Shown here one piece after another: positions 46,103 to 55,429 of a DNA stretch of 64,000 bases. A program made the position numbers and the translations under genes. Origin of the DNA: Natronosalvus halobius (GTDB lineage Archaea; Halobacteriota; Halobacteria; Halobacteriales; Natrialbaceae); the NCBI RefSeq assembly GCF_024138145.1, contig NZ_CP099997.1:1860001-1924000 (forward strand), given 5' to 3'. The notes under the pieces were generated by a model that saw only the letters and a list, made by a program, of their open reading frames with translations, did no database searches and was not told where the DNA came from. Position 1 is the stretch's first letter. Each line of letters opens with the position of its first letter.

Positions 46103-46450
46103 TCAGGCGTCACCGACAGCCAGTTCGAGGGCGCCCTCGGACGTGACGGACTCCGCCTTCTCGAGTAATGCAACGTCGCCCTCGTCCCTGTCGTACTCGA
46201 CGAGCCCGTGATCTGCTACCATCGGCAGATGCACGTGGACGAGCGAAACGTGAACGTCCCGTCGAGCGCGCCGACGGTCCTCGGCGTCGTCGTCCGGCAG
46301 ACACTCCCGTCTCGAGATCGCCTCAGCGAGGCCATCGACTGTATCCTGCCCTCGCATCGTGAGTATAGTGAGGAGCCGTCGTCGTCGGGGGTTCGTGAGT
46401 ATCCGATACGCTGCCTCTCGATTACGAACCGTCGGTCGTGTTTTCGACAT
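46103..46450 (-). CDS. DUF7344-type helix-turn-helix regulator
   Basis: A 115-residue winged helix with the pattern NREAAYRILTNPRRRRLLTILT and a second conserved part RRDVHVSLVHVHLPMVADHGLVEY. It has no membrane helix. An upstream in-frame ATG at 46498 could give 16 additional residues; I prefer the shorter, which begins MSKTRPTVRN. Target genes unknown. The window has three such regulators (14860, here, and 57510). Confidence 0.75.
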   Translation of the reverse strand: MSKTRPTVRNREAAYRILTNPRRRRLLTILTMRGQDTVDGLAEAISRRECLPDDDAEDRRRARRDVHVSLVHVHLPMVADHGLVEYDRDEGDVALLEKAESVTSEGALELAVGDA

Positions 46451-46593
46451 CGTACCAGTCCCTTCTCGAGGATCGAGGTGAGGACTGTTCCTAACCATGC
46501 AGATTCGCCGACAGGGTGCCGCATCCAGACAATATCGACGGAACACGCAACGACAACGACAGTGGACCGCCAGCCGCTCGAGTCGCTACCCGA

Positions 46594-47511
46594 TCAAAAC
46601 GGACTCGAGAGGTAGGCCTTCGGGACGGCGTTCCGAACCGTAACCAGCGGGTCGACAACCTGGCTGATCTCGAGGCCGCCAACTAGGCTCGAGAACATGT
46701 ACGCCTCGGTATCGTCGAAGTCGTGCTCGGCGCCAAGCAACGCGATGGCATCCTGGTTCGCGAGCTCGCAGGCTGCCTCGAGCGTCTCGGCGCTCGCCAG
46801 CGACTTCCAGGCGTCGCTCGTCTCGACCAGCGGGCGCTCGAGGCTCGTCGCAGGGTCGGAGAGCACGTCGAGGGTGACGTCGATCTCGGTGGCGATTTCG
46901 GCGCCGGTGCCGCACATCTCGCCATCGGCCATCGCGGCCTTGCAGTCGCCCATCGCGAGCATAGCACCCTCCTGGAAGACGGGGAAGTAGACCGCGTTGC
47001 CGGTCGTGATATCGGTCGTATCGAGGTTGCCGCCGTGGTCGTGAGGTACGAGCGTGCTGTAGCTGTCCTCGGCGGTGGCGACGCCGATCGTGCCGATTAC
47101 CGGCGCGAGCGGAACCTCGAGGTCCGCGAAGGCGAGGCTGCCGTCGTCGACCGGCGTCATCTTCGATCGCGGCGACTCGACGTTCTCGTGACCGTCGAGC
47201 AACCCGAAACCGTCGATGGTGACGACCCGGCCCGCGTCCTCCGCAATGCGTATCTCCTCGATACCGACCCGAAGGACGTCTCCTGGAGAGGCTCCCTCGA
47301 CCGCGATAGGGCCCGTCGCCGCGTTCACCTCCTCGGGGACCGCCTCCAGGACGTCCGCGTCGTCCTGGATCGCGCCCTCGAGGCTGTCGGCCGTCTCGAC
47401 GGTCAGGCTGTCACCCGACTCGACGGTGATCGCTGGCTCGAGGTCGGGGGTGAACTCGTAGAGTTTGCCGTCCTCGTAGCTGATCGTGTGATCGGTTTCG
47501 ATATCGGTCAT
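46594..47511 (-). CDS. Acetamidase/formamidase family hydrolase
   Basis: The 305-residue protein has the beta-rich fold of the FmdA/AmdA family: VTVETADSLEGAIQ, GPIAVEGASPGDVLRVGI, VPHDHGGNLDTTDIT (His-Asp-His metal-like motif), GDCKAAMADGEMCGTGAEIA. It hydrolyses short-chain amides such as formamide or acetamide, a source of ammonia and acetate; substrate is inferred. It is followed on the same strand by a regulator and preceded by the lipoprotein gene, each with gaps over 90 bp. Confidence 0.9.
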   Translation of the reverse strand: MTDIETDHTISYEDGKLYEFTPDLEPAITVESGDSLTVETADSLEGAIQDDADVLEAVPEEVNAATGPIAVEGASPGDVLRVGIEEIRIAEDAGRVVTIDGFGLLDGHENVESPRSKMTPVDDGSLAFADLEVPLAPVIGTIGVATAEDSYSTLVPHDHGGNLDTTDITTGNAVYFPVFQEGAMLAMGDCKAAMADGEMCGTGAEIATEIDVTLDVLSDPATSLERPLVETSDAWKSLASAETLEAACELANQDAIALLGAEHDFDDTEAYMFSSLVGGLEISQVVDPLVTVRNAVPKAYLSSPF

Positions 47512-47604
47512 GGCTCGAGTGCAGAGAGGCGTGCCCCGGCCATCAAACCGCGTGATCGTTCGTGGCCGTCGACCGTTCCAGCCCGACGGGCGGCCCTCGA
47601 GTGC

Positions 47605-48312
47605 TCAGAACGTCACCCCACCCTCGAACGTCGCCACCAGCGTCCCGTCCTCGAGAGGATCCGGCGCCGTAGTCTCGGGTTCCTCCGGGTCGAGGGCAGC
47701 ACCCGCGTCCCGGTAGTCGGCTCTCGCGACGCCACCCCTGTCGATGGCGTAGACGACCGCGCTGAATCCGATGTCGGCCTCCCAGACCGCTCCGTCATCG
47801 GAGACACCCGCTGTCGCGCCGGCCGCACGCAGCAAGAAGACGGTCGTGACTCCCTCGTGCCAGTCGAAGGTCTCGCGTTCTCGAACGCTGTGCCCGATGC
47901 GGAGGATTCGATCCGAGCCGGATCGGGCACACAGCAGGTCGTGAGTGAGGTACGCTTCGTCGAACGCGATGAGGTAATCGATCACCGCCTCTTCGTCGAA
48001 TCCCTCCGGAATGACGGGGTAGGGGATCGTTTCGGCCGTCTCGTACTCTTCGTGGTCATCCCCGTACTCTACCTCGACCGTCTCCGACTCGATGTCGCAC
48101 TCGGGCCGGGTCGGCTCGCCGTCGAACGCCTCGAGAACGCGGCTCTCGTCCCCGCTACCACCGTCAGTTCCATCGTTGTCACCGTTTCCACCGTTTTCAG
48201 CGCCGTTTCCGTCGTCCACACTCGAGGGACTGGCTTCGTCGGCCAGACAGCCCGCCGTGGCCGCCGTCGTGGCACCGAGTGCGGCTAGTATCGCTCGCCT
48301 GTTCATACTCAT
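47605..48312 (-). CDS. Haloarchaeal lipoprotein, paralogue of the one at 21291
   Basis: The 235-residue protein begins MSMNRRAILAALGATTAATAGC with lipobox Cys at residue 22, then an Asn/Gly/Asp linker. The mature part aligns with the 21291 protein: AFDGEPTRPEC against AFDGQVERPEC, YETAETIPYP against YETAATIPYP, EAYLTHDLLC against EAYITHDVLC, RAAGAT, and ADIGFSAVVYAID against ADIGYSGVAYAVD. Two invariant Cys are well placed to form a disulfide on the surface. Function unknown. Confidence 0.8.
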   Translation of the reverse strand: MSMNRRAILAALGATTAATAGCLADEASPSSVDDGNGAENGGNGDNDGTDGGSGDESRVLEAFDGEPTRPECDIESETVEVEYGDDHEEYETAETIPYPVIPEGFDEEAVIDYLIAFDEAYLTHDLLCARSGSDRILRIGHSVRERETFDWHEGVTTVFLLRAAGATAGVSDDGAVWEADIGFSAVVYAIDRGGVARADYRDAGAALDPEEPETTAPDPLEDGTLVATFEGGVTF

Positions 48313-48331
48313 TCGTACGAAAACAGGGGTG

Positions 48332-48366
48332 AAAAAGCCAATGAAGGCTAAAATCGACGTTTTAGC
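48332..48366 (-). terminator. Stem-loop terminator of the TraB/M50 operon
   Basis: Bases 48347-48366 (gctaaaatcgacgttttagc) form a 7-bp hairpin with a 6-base loop, followed on the minus strand by a T5 run (48332-48336). It lies just beyond the M50 protease stop and before the lipoprotein gene. Confidence 0.6.
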
Positions 48367-48385
48367 TTACAAGAACGGACCGATA

Positions 48386-49027
48386 TTAGAACGGGAGGCC
48401 GAACTCGAGATAAAACAGCGCGAGCAGGCCGGCACACGTCGCGAACGTCACCGCGAAGACGGGCTTGCTCCACTCGAGGACGGACTTGCCGTCGAGCGGC
48501 CCGAAGGGGATCATGTTGAACGCGGCCAGGAACAGGTTGATCAGGACGCCCATGTGCCCGATTTGCTGGAGGAGTGCGGGTCCCTCGAGCGCCCGCGTCC
48601 CGACGAATACTGGCAAGAAGAGCCCGGCCAGGACCAGGTTCGTCACCGGGCCGGCGACCGAGATCAGCCCGTTCTCGCGGTAGGTGATCTGCCCCCGGTG
48701 GTAGACGGCGCCCGGCGCGGCGAAGAGAAAGCCGATCAGCGCACTCATGATCGCCAGAAAGAGCATCTGGTAGTCGGCTCGAAAGGCCGCAACCTGGCCG
48801 AAACGAACCGCGACGACCTTGTGAGCGAGTTCGTGGAGCAAGAACGCGACGCCGACGGTGACGAAGCTCAGCGCGATCATCATCGCGAAGTGGCCTGGCG
48901 AAGCCAGTCCGAGGTGGATGGGGGCGAGCAGGAGGGCGAACGCGACGCTCAGGACGATCCACGCGAGTGCCAGGTCGAACAGTTCCCGATCGGTGAATGT
49001 GAGCGGGGAGGGTCGCTCGTAGCTCAC
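48386..49027 (-). CDS. M50-family (site-2-protease-like) membrane zinc metalloprotease
   Basis: The 213-residue protein has about six membrane helices. The HExxH zinc motif is HELAH near residue 65 (FLLHELAHKVVAVRFG), and the second motif NMIPFGPLDGK near 165-175 provides Asp. This is a minimal intramembrane protease without PDZ or CBS domains. It overlaps the TraB gene by 4 bp, so the two are probably made together. Substrates are unknown. Confidence 0.92.
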   Translation of the reverse strand: MSYERPSPLTFTDRELFDLALAWIVLSVAFALLLAPIHLGLASPGHFAMMIALSFVTVGVAFLLHELAHKVVAVRFGQVAAFRADYQMLFLAIMSALIGFLFAAPGAVYHRGQITYRENGLISVAGPVTNLVLAGLFLPVFVGTRALEGPALLQQIGHMGVLINLFLAAFNMIPFGPLDGKSVLEWSKPVFAVTFATCAGLLALFYLEFGLPF

Positions 49028-50799
49028 GAGAGGACCTCGTAGATCAGCTCGAGGCTGTTCTGGGCGCCCCTGATGAGTTCGTTCATCAACGCGTCGACCC
49101 CGCCGAGTTCACCGCCCGCCAGCCACGGTAAGACGACCAGCGGGAAGAGGAACGTCGCGATCATGCTCCCGACGTTCGTCAGCGCGACGATCATGATGAG
49201 TCGGAACAGCGGCACGTCGAACATCTCCTCGATGGACTCCGTGATGGGTTTCGACGTGTCGCCGATGATGGTGTTGAGCGTCCTGATGTCCGTGACGTTC
49301 ACCGGGCGGTACCGGAGTTCGACGTACCCGGCGAACCAGCCGGGAGCCAGCAGCGGGTTGATGCTCGTGAGCCAGGCGATGGCGCCGCCGACGCCGGCGC
49401 TGGTCCAGCGTGCCCCGGCCAGGCGAGCCAGCGTGAACGCGAAGACGCCGTTGAACAGGAACCACGCGAGAAACACCTTGAGCAGGAAGATGTCTCGGAC
49501 GCCGGCCATCAACAGGAGGAAGAAGAAGCCGACGAACGCGACCATCACGAGATAGCCGATGACTTTGAAGATCGAGAACCGACGACTCGATGCCGTTCCC
49601 GTGATCGACTCCATGGACGGCAAGGTCTCGGGCGCCGCGAGGTAGCGTTCGATACCGGCCTTGTGGCCGGCGCCGACGACGGCGACGACGTCGTATCCCT
49701 GCCCTCTGAGCGTGTGGAGTTTGTGGGCGATGAAGGCGTCTCGCTCGTCGATCAGCGCGTTGGCCCCGCTCGGACTGAACCGGCGGAACTCCTCCATCAT
49801 GGCGGCGACGACGTCCCCGTCGGTCATCTCCTCGATGTCGATCTCCTCGATGTTCTCGACGTCCGACGTGAGCGCTTCGAGCAGGAGACCGACGGCCACG
49901 CCGACGGCGACGCCGATCCCGAGTCCGACGAGTCCGCTGACGATGCCACGAATAGCGAAGTCCCCGGCCGCCTCGAGCGCGGTGGCGTCGAACGGGCCGA
50001 CGAACGTCTCGGTGGCGACCAGTACCCCCATTCCGACGACGCCGAGCATGGCACCCGTAACCACCCGGAGCGAGGACCCGCTGAGCAAGCCACCGGTGTA
50101 CTCTCCCGCGTGCTCGAGCGACGGGAGAAAGAGCAATCCGACGAACAGCCCGCCGATCAGCCCGATGCCGAGCGCCCCCACGTACTGGAGCATCGTCGGA
50201 TTCGTAATTCCGAGGCCGAGTGCGCTCTCGAGGCCGGCCGTGGTGGCGAACAGGGTTCCGAAGAGGAGTCCGAGGGCGAGACCGAACACCCCGCCGAATG
50301 CGACCGAAAGCGTCCGGGGGTCGGTGACCCCGAGGGCGAGCCCGCCGACCATCTTGAGCTTCTCGGTGCCGGTGAGACGTGCCCAGAACCGTTGGATCGT
50401 CACCTGGATGTCCCGGTCGACGAGGGCGACGCCGTGGCCGTTTCGCTCGGCCGCCTCGATGGCCGCCTTCATGTCGGCGCCGGGTTCGACGTCGAACTGT
50501 TCGCCGAGGCGAGACTGGACGTACGAGAGCATCCAGTAGGCCAGAAACTGGAAGACGGTGTTGCCGCTCAGGAGATCCTTCGCTTCGATGTCGTCGGGCG
50601 TGCCGCCCTGCATCTGGCGGTACCGCCCCTCGTCGAGTTCGACGGCGACGACGTCGGGGTCCTCGCGGTCGATCGTCTCGTGGACGTCGTCGACGCTCCG
50701 CTGGGAGACGTGGGCCGTCCCGAGAACGTGAATCGAGCCACGACTGCGTTCCGGTGGTTCGGGCGGGTCCGGAACGGTCGCGTCACCTGCATCGCTCAT
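49024..50799 (-). CDS. TraB-domain membrane protein
   Basis: The 591-residue protein has an N-terminal TraB/PrgY domain (about 20-190): HVLGTAHVSQRSVDDV (GxxH), VVAVELDEGRYRQM (ExxR) and, after a membrane region, VVGAGHKAGIERYL. Membrane segments follow from about 150 to the end (eight or more), with long glycine-rich stretches. TraB proteins in enterococci inhibit sex pheromone activity; archaeal ones are of unknown role. Start at 50799 gives MSDAGDATVP. Coupled with the M50 protease, it may form a protease-regulator pair. Confidence 0.88.
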   Translation of the reverse strand: MSDAGDATVPDPPEPPERSRGSIHVLGTAHVSQRSVDDVHETIDREDPDVVAVELDEGRYRQMQGGTPDDIEAKDLLSGNTVFQFLAYWMLSYVQSRLGEQFDVEPGADMKAAIEAAERNGHGVALVDRDIQVTIQRFWARLTGTEKLKMVGGLALGVTDPRTLSVAFGGVFGLALGLLFGTLFATTAGLESALGLGITNPTMLQYVGALGIGLIGGLFVGLLFLPSLEHAGEYTGGLLSGSSLRVVTGAMLGVVGMGVLVATETFVGPFDATALEAAGDFAIRGIVSGLVGLGIGVAVGVAVGLLLEALTSDVENIEEIDIEEMTDGDVVAAMMEEFRRFSPSGANALIDERDAFIAHKLHTLRGQGYDVVAVVGAGHKAGIERYLAAPETLPSMESITGTASSRRFSIFKVIGYLVMVAFVGFFFLLLMAGVRDIFLLKVFLAWFLFNGVFAFTLARLAGARWTSAGVGGAIAWLTSINPLLAPGWFAGYVELRYRPVNVTDIRTLNTIIGDTSKPITESIEEMFDVPLFRLIMIVALTNVGSMIATFLFPLVVLPWLAGGELGGVDALMNELIRGAQNSLELIYEVLS

Positions 50800-50908
50800 T
50801 GTCGGGGTAACTCGCTCACGGCTTTTACCAGTATCGAAGGGGGACGAAATGTTCCTCGAGCAGTGCACGGACGCAGCCGACGTCGGTTCCGAACCCAACC
50901 GTTCCTGA

Positions 50909-51151
50909 TCACCGTCGACGACCACCGGTCAGTGCGGCCACCTCGAGAAGCAGCGCCGGAAGGACGAGGCCAAGCACGGCGATCCCCGCCAGACGGAACG
51001 TCAGGCTGTCGATCGACCGCGCGGCCAGCCACGCGAGACCGAGCATAGCGGTAAGAACGAGGCCGCCGACGAGTAACTGACCGGGAATCCCGAGCCATCG
51101 ACGAAGGGTTCTGTAGCTGTCTCTATCTCTGCCACTGTCTCGAGTACCCAT
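50909..51151 (-). CDS. Small membrane protein
   Basis: The 80-residue protein starts MGTRDSGRDRDSYRTLRRW and has two hydrophobic helices (about 25-46 and 53-75). No family recognised. Start at 51151 is supported by a TATA-like TTATGA about 30 bp upstream; an ATG at 51187 would add 12 residues. It precedes the TraB operon by about 110 bp. Confidence 0.6.
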   Translation of the reverse strand: MGTRDSGRDRDSYRTLRRWLGIPGQLLVGGLVLTAMLGLAWLAARSIDSLTFRLAGIAVLGLVLPALLLEVAALTGGRRR

Positions 51152-51274
51152 TAGTTCGTTCGTCTCGAGTCCGCACGCGACCGTCATAAGTGCTGGTGCT
51201 GAGACTCGAGGCACGTCTCAGGTGATCGAACCCGATCGAAAGAAACTGATTCCCCGGCGGAGAAGCCAGCAGCG

Positions 51275-51721
51275 ATGACCGCGCTCCTGGAGACGTTGAT
51301 CGAAAATCGCGAGATGGTCCAGCCAAATCACTCGAACAACCTCGAGACGGCCCACGGGGGGAACGTCATGCTCTGGATGGACGAAATTGGGGCGATGTCG
51401 GCGATGCGGTTTTCGGGCGAGACCTGCGTCACAGCCCGGGTCGACCGAATGAACTTCGAGCGGCCGATCCAGGTCGGCGACGTGGCGTTCATCTCGGCGT
51501 ACGTCTTCGAGGCCGGGCGGACGAGCATAAAGACGCGACTCCGGACCTACCGCGAGGACCTCCGGACGGGCGAGCGCGAGAAGACGACCGAGTCGGTCTT
51601 CACGTTCGTCGCCGTCGACGACGCCAGCCAGCCGACGCCGGTTCCGGATCTGACGATCGAATCCGAGCGCGGCGAGCAGTTGCATCGAGAGGCCCTCGAG
51701 TACGATACTGGCGATCGCTGA
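51275..51721 (+). CDS. Acyl-CoA thioesterase, hotdog fold
   Basis: The 148-residue protein has the hotdog signature NNLETAHGGNVMLWMDEIGA with the catalytic Asp in WMDE, a characteristic of YciA-like acyl-CoA hydrolases. The second part FERPIQVGDVAFISAYV and the tail SVFTFVAVDD fit. It converts acyl-CoA into free acid and CoA. It stands 115 bp before the epimerase-like gene on the same strand. Confidence 0.9.
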   Translation: MTALLETLIENREMVQPNHSNNLETAHGGNVMLWMDEIGAMSAMRFSGETCVTARVDRMNFERPIQVGDVAFISAYVFEAGRTSIKTRLRTYREDLRTGEREKTTESVFTFVAVDDASQPTPVPDLTIESERGEQLHREALEYDTGDR

Positions 51722-51836
51722 GCGGTCGGTGACACGGACCGCGTCCATACTGGGAGGTCAGTACCGGACCACCCATCGCCCCACCGACGGAACGCGACCG
51801 ACGCTACTAACCCGACGAGCACCGTCAGCCCCGACG

Positions 51837-52784
51837 ATGAGAATCGCGATCACGGGTGGCACCGGATTCGTGGGGTCACACCTGGCTCGACGCCTCGGCG
51901 ACGACGGGCACGATCTCGTGCTGATCGCTCGAGGGGTTGACGAGCGAAACGTCGACCTGCTCGAGCGTGAGAACGTCGAATTCGTCCCAGCCGCCGTGAC
52001 CGACGAGCGGACGCTACGCGAAGCGTTCGTCGACTGCGAGGCCGTGGCGCATCTCGCCGGGATCAATCACGAGCGCGGGGCACAGACGTACGAGGCCGTC
52101 CACGTCGACGGGACGAGGAACGTCGTCGAGGCGGCGACCGACGCGGGCGTCTCGAAACTCCTCCTCACGAGCTACCTGCGCGCCCGTCCGGACTGCGGGT
52201 GGGCGTACCACCAGTCGAAGTGGGAAGCCGAACGAATCGTCCGCCGATCGAGACTCGAGTACACGGTCGTCAAACCCGGCGTGGTCTACGGACCGGGGGA
52301 TCGGATGCTGTGGGGAATCGCCCGCTCGCTCGCGACCGTCCCGGTGTTTCCGCGTGTCGGACTCGGCGAGCGACGGATTCGGCCGGTCGCGATCGAGGAC
52401 CTCGTCGACGTGCTGGCGGCGTCGATCGTCGAGGATCGGCTCTCGGAGACGACGGTCGCCGTCACGGGCCCGGAGGAACTGACGGTCGCGGAACTCGTGA
52501 AGCGTGTGGGCGACGCAATCGGACGGAATCCTATCGTCGTCCCCGCGCCGGTTCGGGCACACCTCGTCTCGGCCTGGGCTCAGGAACGGATTCTCGAGAC
52601 GCCGGTCGTGACGACCGCCGGCGTCCGAATGCTCGCCGAAGAAGCGACGGAGCCGGCGCCGAAAGCCGTGTGCGATCCCTTGCCGGAGGTCCTCGAGCCA
52701 ACCCGGCCGTGCTCGAGACGGCGAATCGAGGCGGGACTGCCACAACTCGAGCCGTTCGGCGTCGGAGATCTCCGGTGGCCCTGA
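51837..52784 (+). CDS. NAD(P)-binding epimerase-like protein, NDUFA9/atypical SDR type
   Basis: The 315-residue protein begins MRIAITGGTGFVGSHLARRL, a Rossmann GxxGxxG, and has the active-site-like YHQSKWEAE (Tyr-x3-Lys). Haloarchaea have similar proteins related to the complex I NDUFA9 subunit. The substrate-binding half ends with a basic Pro/Glu tail. Function is not clear: nucleotide-sugar epimerase or structural. Start at 51837 follows a gctactaac element by about 30 bp. Confidence 0.85.
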   Translation: MRIAITGGTGFVGSHLARRLGDDGHDLVLIARGVDERNVDLLERENVEFVPAAVTDERTLREAFVDCEAVAHLAGINHERGAQTYEAVHVDGTRNVVEAATDAGVSKLLLTSYLRARPDCGWAYHQSKWEAERIVRRSRLEYTVVKPGVVYGPGDRMLWGIARSLATVPVFPRVGLGERRIRPVAIEDLVDVLAASIVEDRLSETTVAVTGPEELTVAELVKRVGDAIGRNPIVVPAPVRAHLVSAWAQERILETPVVTTAGVRMLAEEATEPAPKAVCDPLPEVLEPTRPCSRRRIEAGLPQLEPFGVGDLRWP

Positions 52785-52838
52785 CGATCCAGGACGATCC
52801 GTCGAGTCCGAGTTCGCCCCTTCCCCGCCCTTCAGATC

Positions 52839-53897
52839 CTACGGAAACCGAACCGTCTCGTCGACGGGATCGATCTCGACCCGACCGCCGATGGGGATCG
52901 GTACCGTCGGCCACGCGTGCCCGAACTCGAGTCCCTGCACCACCGGCGCGTCGGGGTTGTACTCCGCGAAGACGTCCGCGACGACCTCGCGCTGTTGCTC
53001 CCGGTAGGTTTCGCGCCACTCCGGCGGCCGGTCCTCCTCGTGTGACCGTGACGCGGGTCGACCGACGAGGACCCCTGAAAACCGCTCGAGCAGGCCCCGT
53101 TCACCCAATGCGCGCAACACGCCGGCGACCCACTCGGGAACGGGGACCTCCTCGGAGGTCTCGAGCGCGAGCACGGCCCCCTCGAAGGCGTCATCCTCGG
53201 GGAGGTACCGGTCCGCGAGGAACTGCTGGTCGATGATCTCGAGACAGCCACCCCAGACCCGTCCGGAGACGGCGTCGTTCCCGCCCGACCAGTGCCAGCC
53301 GTCGCTCGCTTCCGTCTCACGTGGCTCCTCGAGGGCCTTGGGATCGGCCCAGTTGCCGGGCTGGTCGGTGAATCGCTGGGCCGGTTCGACCGTCCCGATA
53401 GAATCCTCGAAGAACGCCCGTTCGGCGTACTCAATGGTGTGATCGAACATCTCGCCGTCCATCGCCAGTTCGACCATCACCGCGGGGCCGTAGAACGAGA
53501 CGATCCCGAGGTTCCACAGGTACGTCGCGAGGTTGGTGTTGTCGCTGTAGCCGTAGAATCGCGTTGGGTTCTCGCGGAGGACGTCCGGCTCGAGGTGTGA
53601 GAGCATCCGGATCTGGTCGTTGCCGCCGATAACGGCAATTACCCCGTCGACGTCGGGGTCCGCGAAGGCGTCCATCACGTCCCTCGCTCGCGATTCGGGG
53701 TTCTCGTAGAGTTCCTCCCGGCCCATCTCCGTGGTCGGATACTCAACCGGCTCGAGGTCGAAGACGGTCCGCAGGCGCTCGAGTCCCAGTTCGTAGACGT
53801 GAGGTGCCTCGAGTGCGGGATTCGACGCCGGGGCGACGACGGCGATCCGGCTTCCGCGCTCGACCGGCGGTGGCGTGACGAACTCCTGATCGTCCAT
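52839..53897 (-). CDS. S66 peptidase (LD-carboxypeptidase/MccF) family protein, apparent loss of nucleophile Ser
   Basis: The 352-residue protein has the family start SRIAVVAPASNPALEA and the segment FYGYSDNTNLATYLW. The nucleophile elbow, normally IGGYNSNQLL-like, here reads IGGNDQIRML, so the serine position carries Gln. The partners Glu (ALETSEE) and His (FGHAWPTVPIPIGG) remain. It may be a non-peptidase subfamily or use another residue. Archaea lack murein, so a peptidoglycan role is excluded; a peptide or nucleotide-conjugate substrate is possible. Confidence 0.82.
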   Translation of the reverse strand: MDDQEFVTPPPVERGSRIAVVAPASNPALEAPHVYELGLERLRTVFDLEPVEYPTTEMGREELYENPESRARDVMDAFADPDVDGVIAVIGGNDQIRMLSHLEPDVLRENPTRFYGYSDNTNLATYLWNLGIVSFYGPAVMVELAMDGEMFDHTIEYAERAFFEDSIGTVEPAQRFTDQPGNWADPKALEEPRETEASDGWHWSGGNDAVSGRVWGGCLEIIDQQFLADRYLPEDDAFEGAVLALETSEEVPVPEWVAGVLRALGERGLLERFSGVLVGRPASRSHEEDRPPEWRETYREQQREVVADVFAEYNPDAPVVQGLEFGHAWPTVPIPIGGRVEIDPVDETVRFP

Positions 53898-53963
53898 AGG
53901 TGTGACTGTGCCGGTCGGCTCAAGAAACTATGCCAGGGTTGCGAGGAGATAGCACGGTCCGGG

Positions 53964-54752
53964 TCAGCCGAGCAGGTCCTCGAGTTCCGCCAGCGAATCG
54001 AGGACGTACGTCGGCTCGAGGTCGGCGGCCGCGACATCGGCGCGACTCGCCACACCAGTCGTTACGAGCGCAGTGTCCGTGCCAGCCCGCATGCCGAGTT
54101 CGATGTCCGTATTCAACCGGTCGCCGACGACGAGGGTTCGCTCCGGGCTGCCCTCCAGACCCAGGCGCTCGAACGCGGCGTCGGCCGCGATTTTCGAGGG
54201 CTTGCCGAGGATGCCGTCGACCTCGCGGTCCGCAACCGCCTCCATTGCGGCGATGATCGTTCCGGATCCGGGTACCATCCCTCCGTCGGTCGGAATCGTC
54301 ACGTCCGGGTCCGTCCCGTAGAACGCGTCTGCGCGCTCGAGCGCCGTCAAAGCGTGGCCGAGGTCGTCGTAGGTCAGGTCGCGGTCGATCGAACCGAGGA
54401 CGACGGCCGCCTCCCGCGGGTCGTCGATCACGGCGAGCGAGGATTTCTCGAGCAACGTCTCGAGTCGCGACTCCCCGACGACGAAGACGGACGCCTCCGG
54501 GTGCGTATCCGCGAGAAACTCGGCAGCGACGGTCCCGGACGTGAGCACTCGATGCGGGTCGACGGCGAGGTCGTGCGCCGACAGTCGCTCCTCGTAGTGG
54601 GCCGCCCCGCGGGTCGGGTTGTTCGAAAACAACAGGCGGTCGCAGCCGGCGTCGTCGATCGCTCGGATGCCTACGGTCGCACCCGGCAGCAGTCGGTCGC
54701 CGCGGACGAGAGTCCCGTCGACGTCGAGGATCACCGCCTCGTAGCGCGTCAT
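53964..54752 (-). CDS. HAD-superfamily hydrolase, subfamily IIA (NagD-like)
   Basis: The 262-residue protein has motif I ILDVDGTLVRGD, motif II LFSNNPTRG, the cap domain, and motif III-IV in LGKPSKIAADAAFERLG with VVGDRLNTDIELG. This subfamily removes phosphate from small sugar or nucleotide phosphates. Start at 54752 (MTRYEAVILD) is well defined; upstream reading would overlap the divergent gene's promoter. Single gene with a 66-bp gap to the preceding. Confidence 0.93.
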   Translation of the reverse strand: MTRYEAVILDVDGTLVRGDRLLPGATVGIRAIDDAGCDRLLFSNNPTRGAAHYEERLSAHDLAVDPHRVLTSGTVAAEFLADTHPEASVFVVGESRLETLLEKSSLAVIDDPREAAVVLGSIDRDLTYDDLGHALTALERADAFYGTDPDVTIPTDGGMVPGSGTIIAAMEAVADREVDGILGKPSKIAADAAFERLGLEGSPERTLVVGDRLNTDIELGMRAGTDTALVTTGVASRADVAAADLEPTYVLDSLAELEDLLG

Positions 54753-54859
54753 GGCCGGCACCTGGCGCGCGAGCGTGTTGAGCCTTCGGGTCTCGGTGTT
54801 CGCGCTGGCGCGAGATGGCTGTACCAATCCTTATTCACACCCCGGCCGTACCATCGGCC

Positions 54860-55324
54860 ATGACACTCGAGGTCGAGCCCCCGGATCCGCCCGAACTCTC
54901 CTACGTCGACCCCAACGAGTACGAGGACGCGACCGTCGTCGGCGAACCCGACGACATCGACTACCGCCGCGAGGAACTCCAGGCGTTCCTCGAGGAGGGC
55001 GCCTGGAAGGAGGCTTTCGACGCTTGGCGCGAGGACGCCGACCTCGAGCCACGAGCGTTCGAGATCGCGACCGACCTCGGCCTGTTCGCCCAGTTCGACT
55101 TCTTCTGGGACGACTTCGCCGACCGCGTCGGCTACCACGCGCCGGGCATTCCCGAGGACTGGCAGGAGACGGAGTATCACCCAGCACTCGATTCCTGGGG
55201 CACCGTCTCCTCGATCAACGCCGAACTCACGGAGTTCGGGCAACTGGTCTGTGAGATCCTCAAGGACGACTACATCGACTGGGAAGCCGAGTACGAGCCG
55301 CCGGAGGACCTACCGGACTTCTAG
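54860..55324 (+). CDS. Conserved acidic haloarchaeal protein
   Basis: The 154-residue protein is very acidic and contains many aromatic residues (WKEAFDAWRED, QFDFFWDDFADR). No domain or family could be named, and there are neither membrane helices nor a signal. A TATA-like CTTATTC about 28 bp upstream supports the ATG at 54860 as a leaderless start. Confidence 0.7.
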   Translation: MTLEVEPPDPPELSYVDPNEYEDATVVGEPDDIDYRREELQAFLEEGAWKEAFDAWREDADLEPRAFEIATDLGLFAQFDFFWDDFADRVGYHAPGIPEDWQETEYHPALDSWGTVSSINAELTEFGQLVCEILKDDYIDWEAEYEPPEDLPDF

Positions 55325-55429
55325 ACGCTCGAGTCGGCCACTCACAGGTCCGAGAAACACCGAGAAACAGACCGCGAGGAACAGCGACCCGGGATCTACG
55401 GAAACCGCGCCAGAAACGTCAGGAAGACG

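Noticed and set aside
44899..46173. Longer PurM start at 46173
   Set aside because: The additional 78 residues run through the 15-bp repeats and the end of the neighbouring regulator gene; homologous start is at 45939.
49663..51048. Plus-strand frame of 461 codons
   Set aside because: Antisense to the TraB gene; no domain and no promoter.
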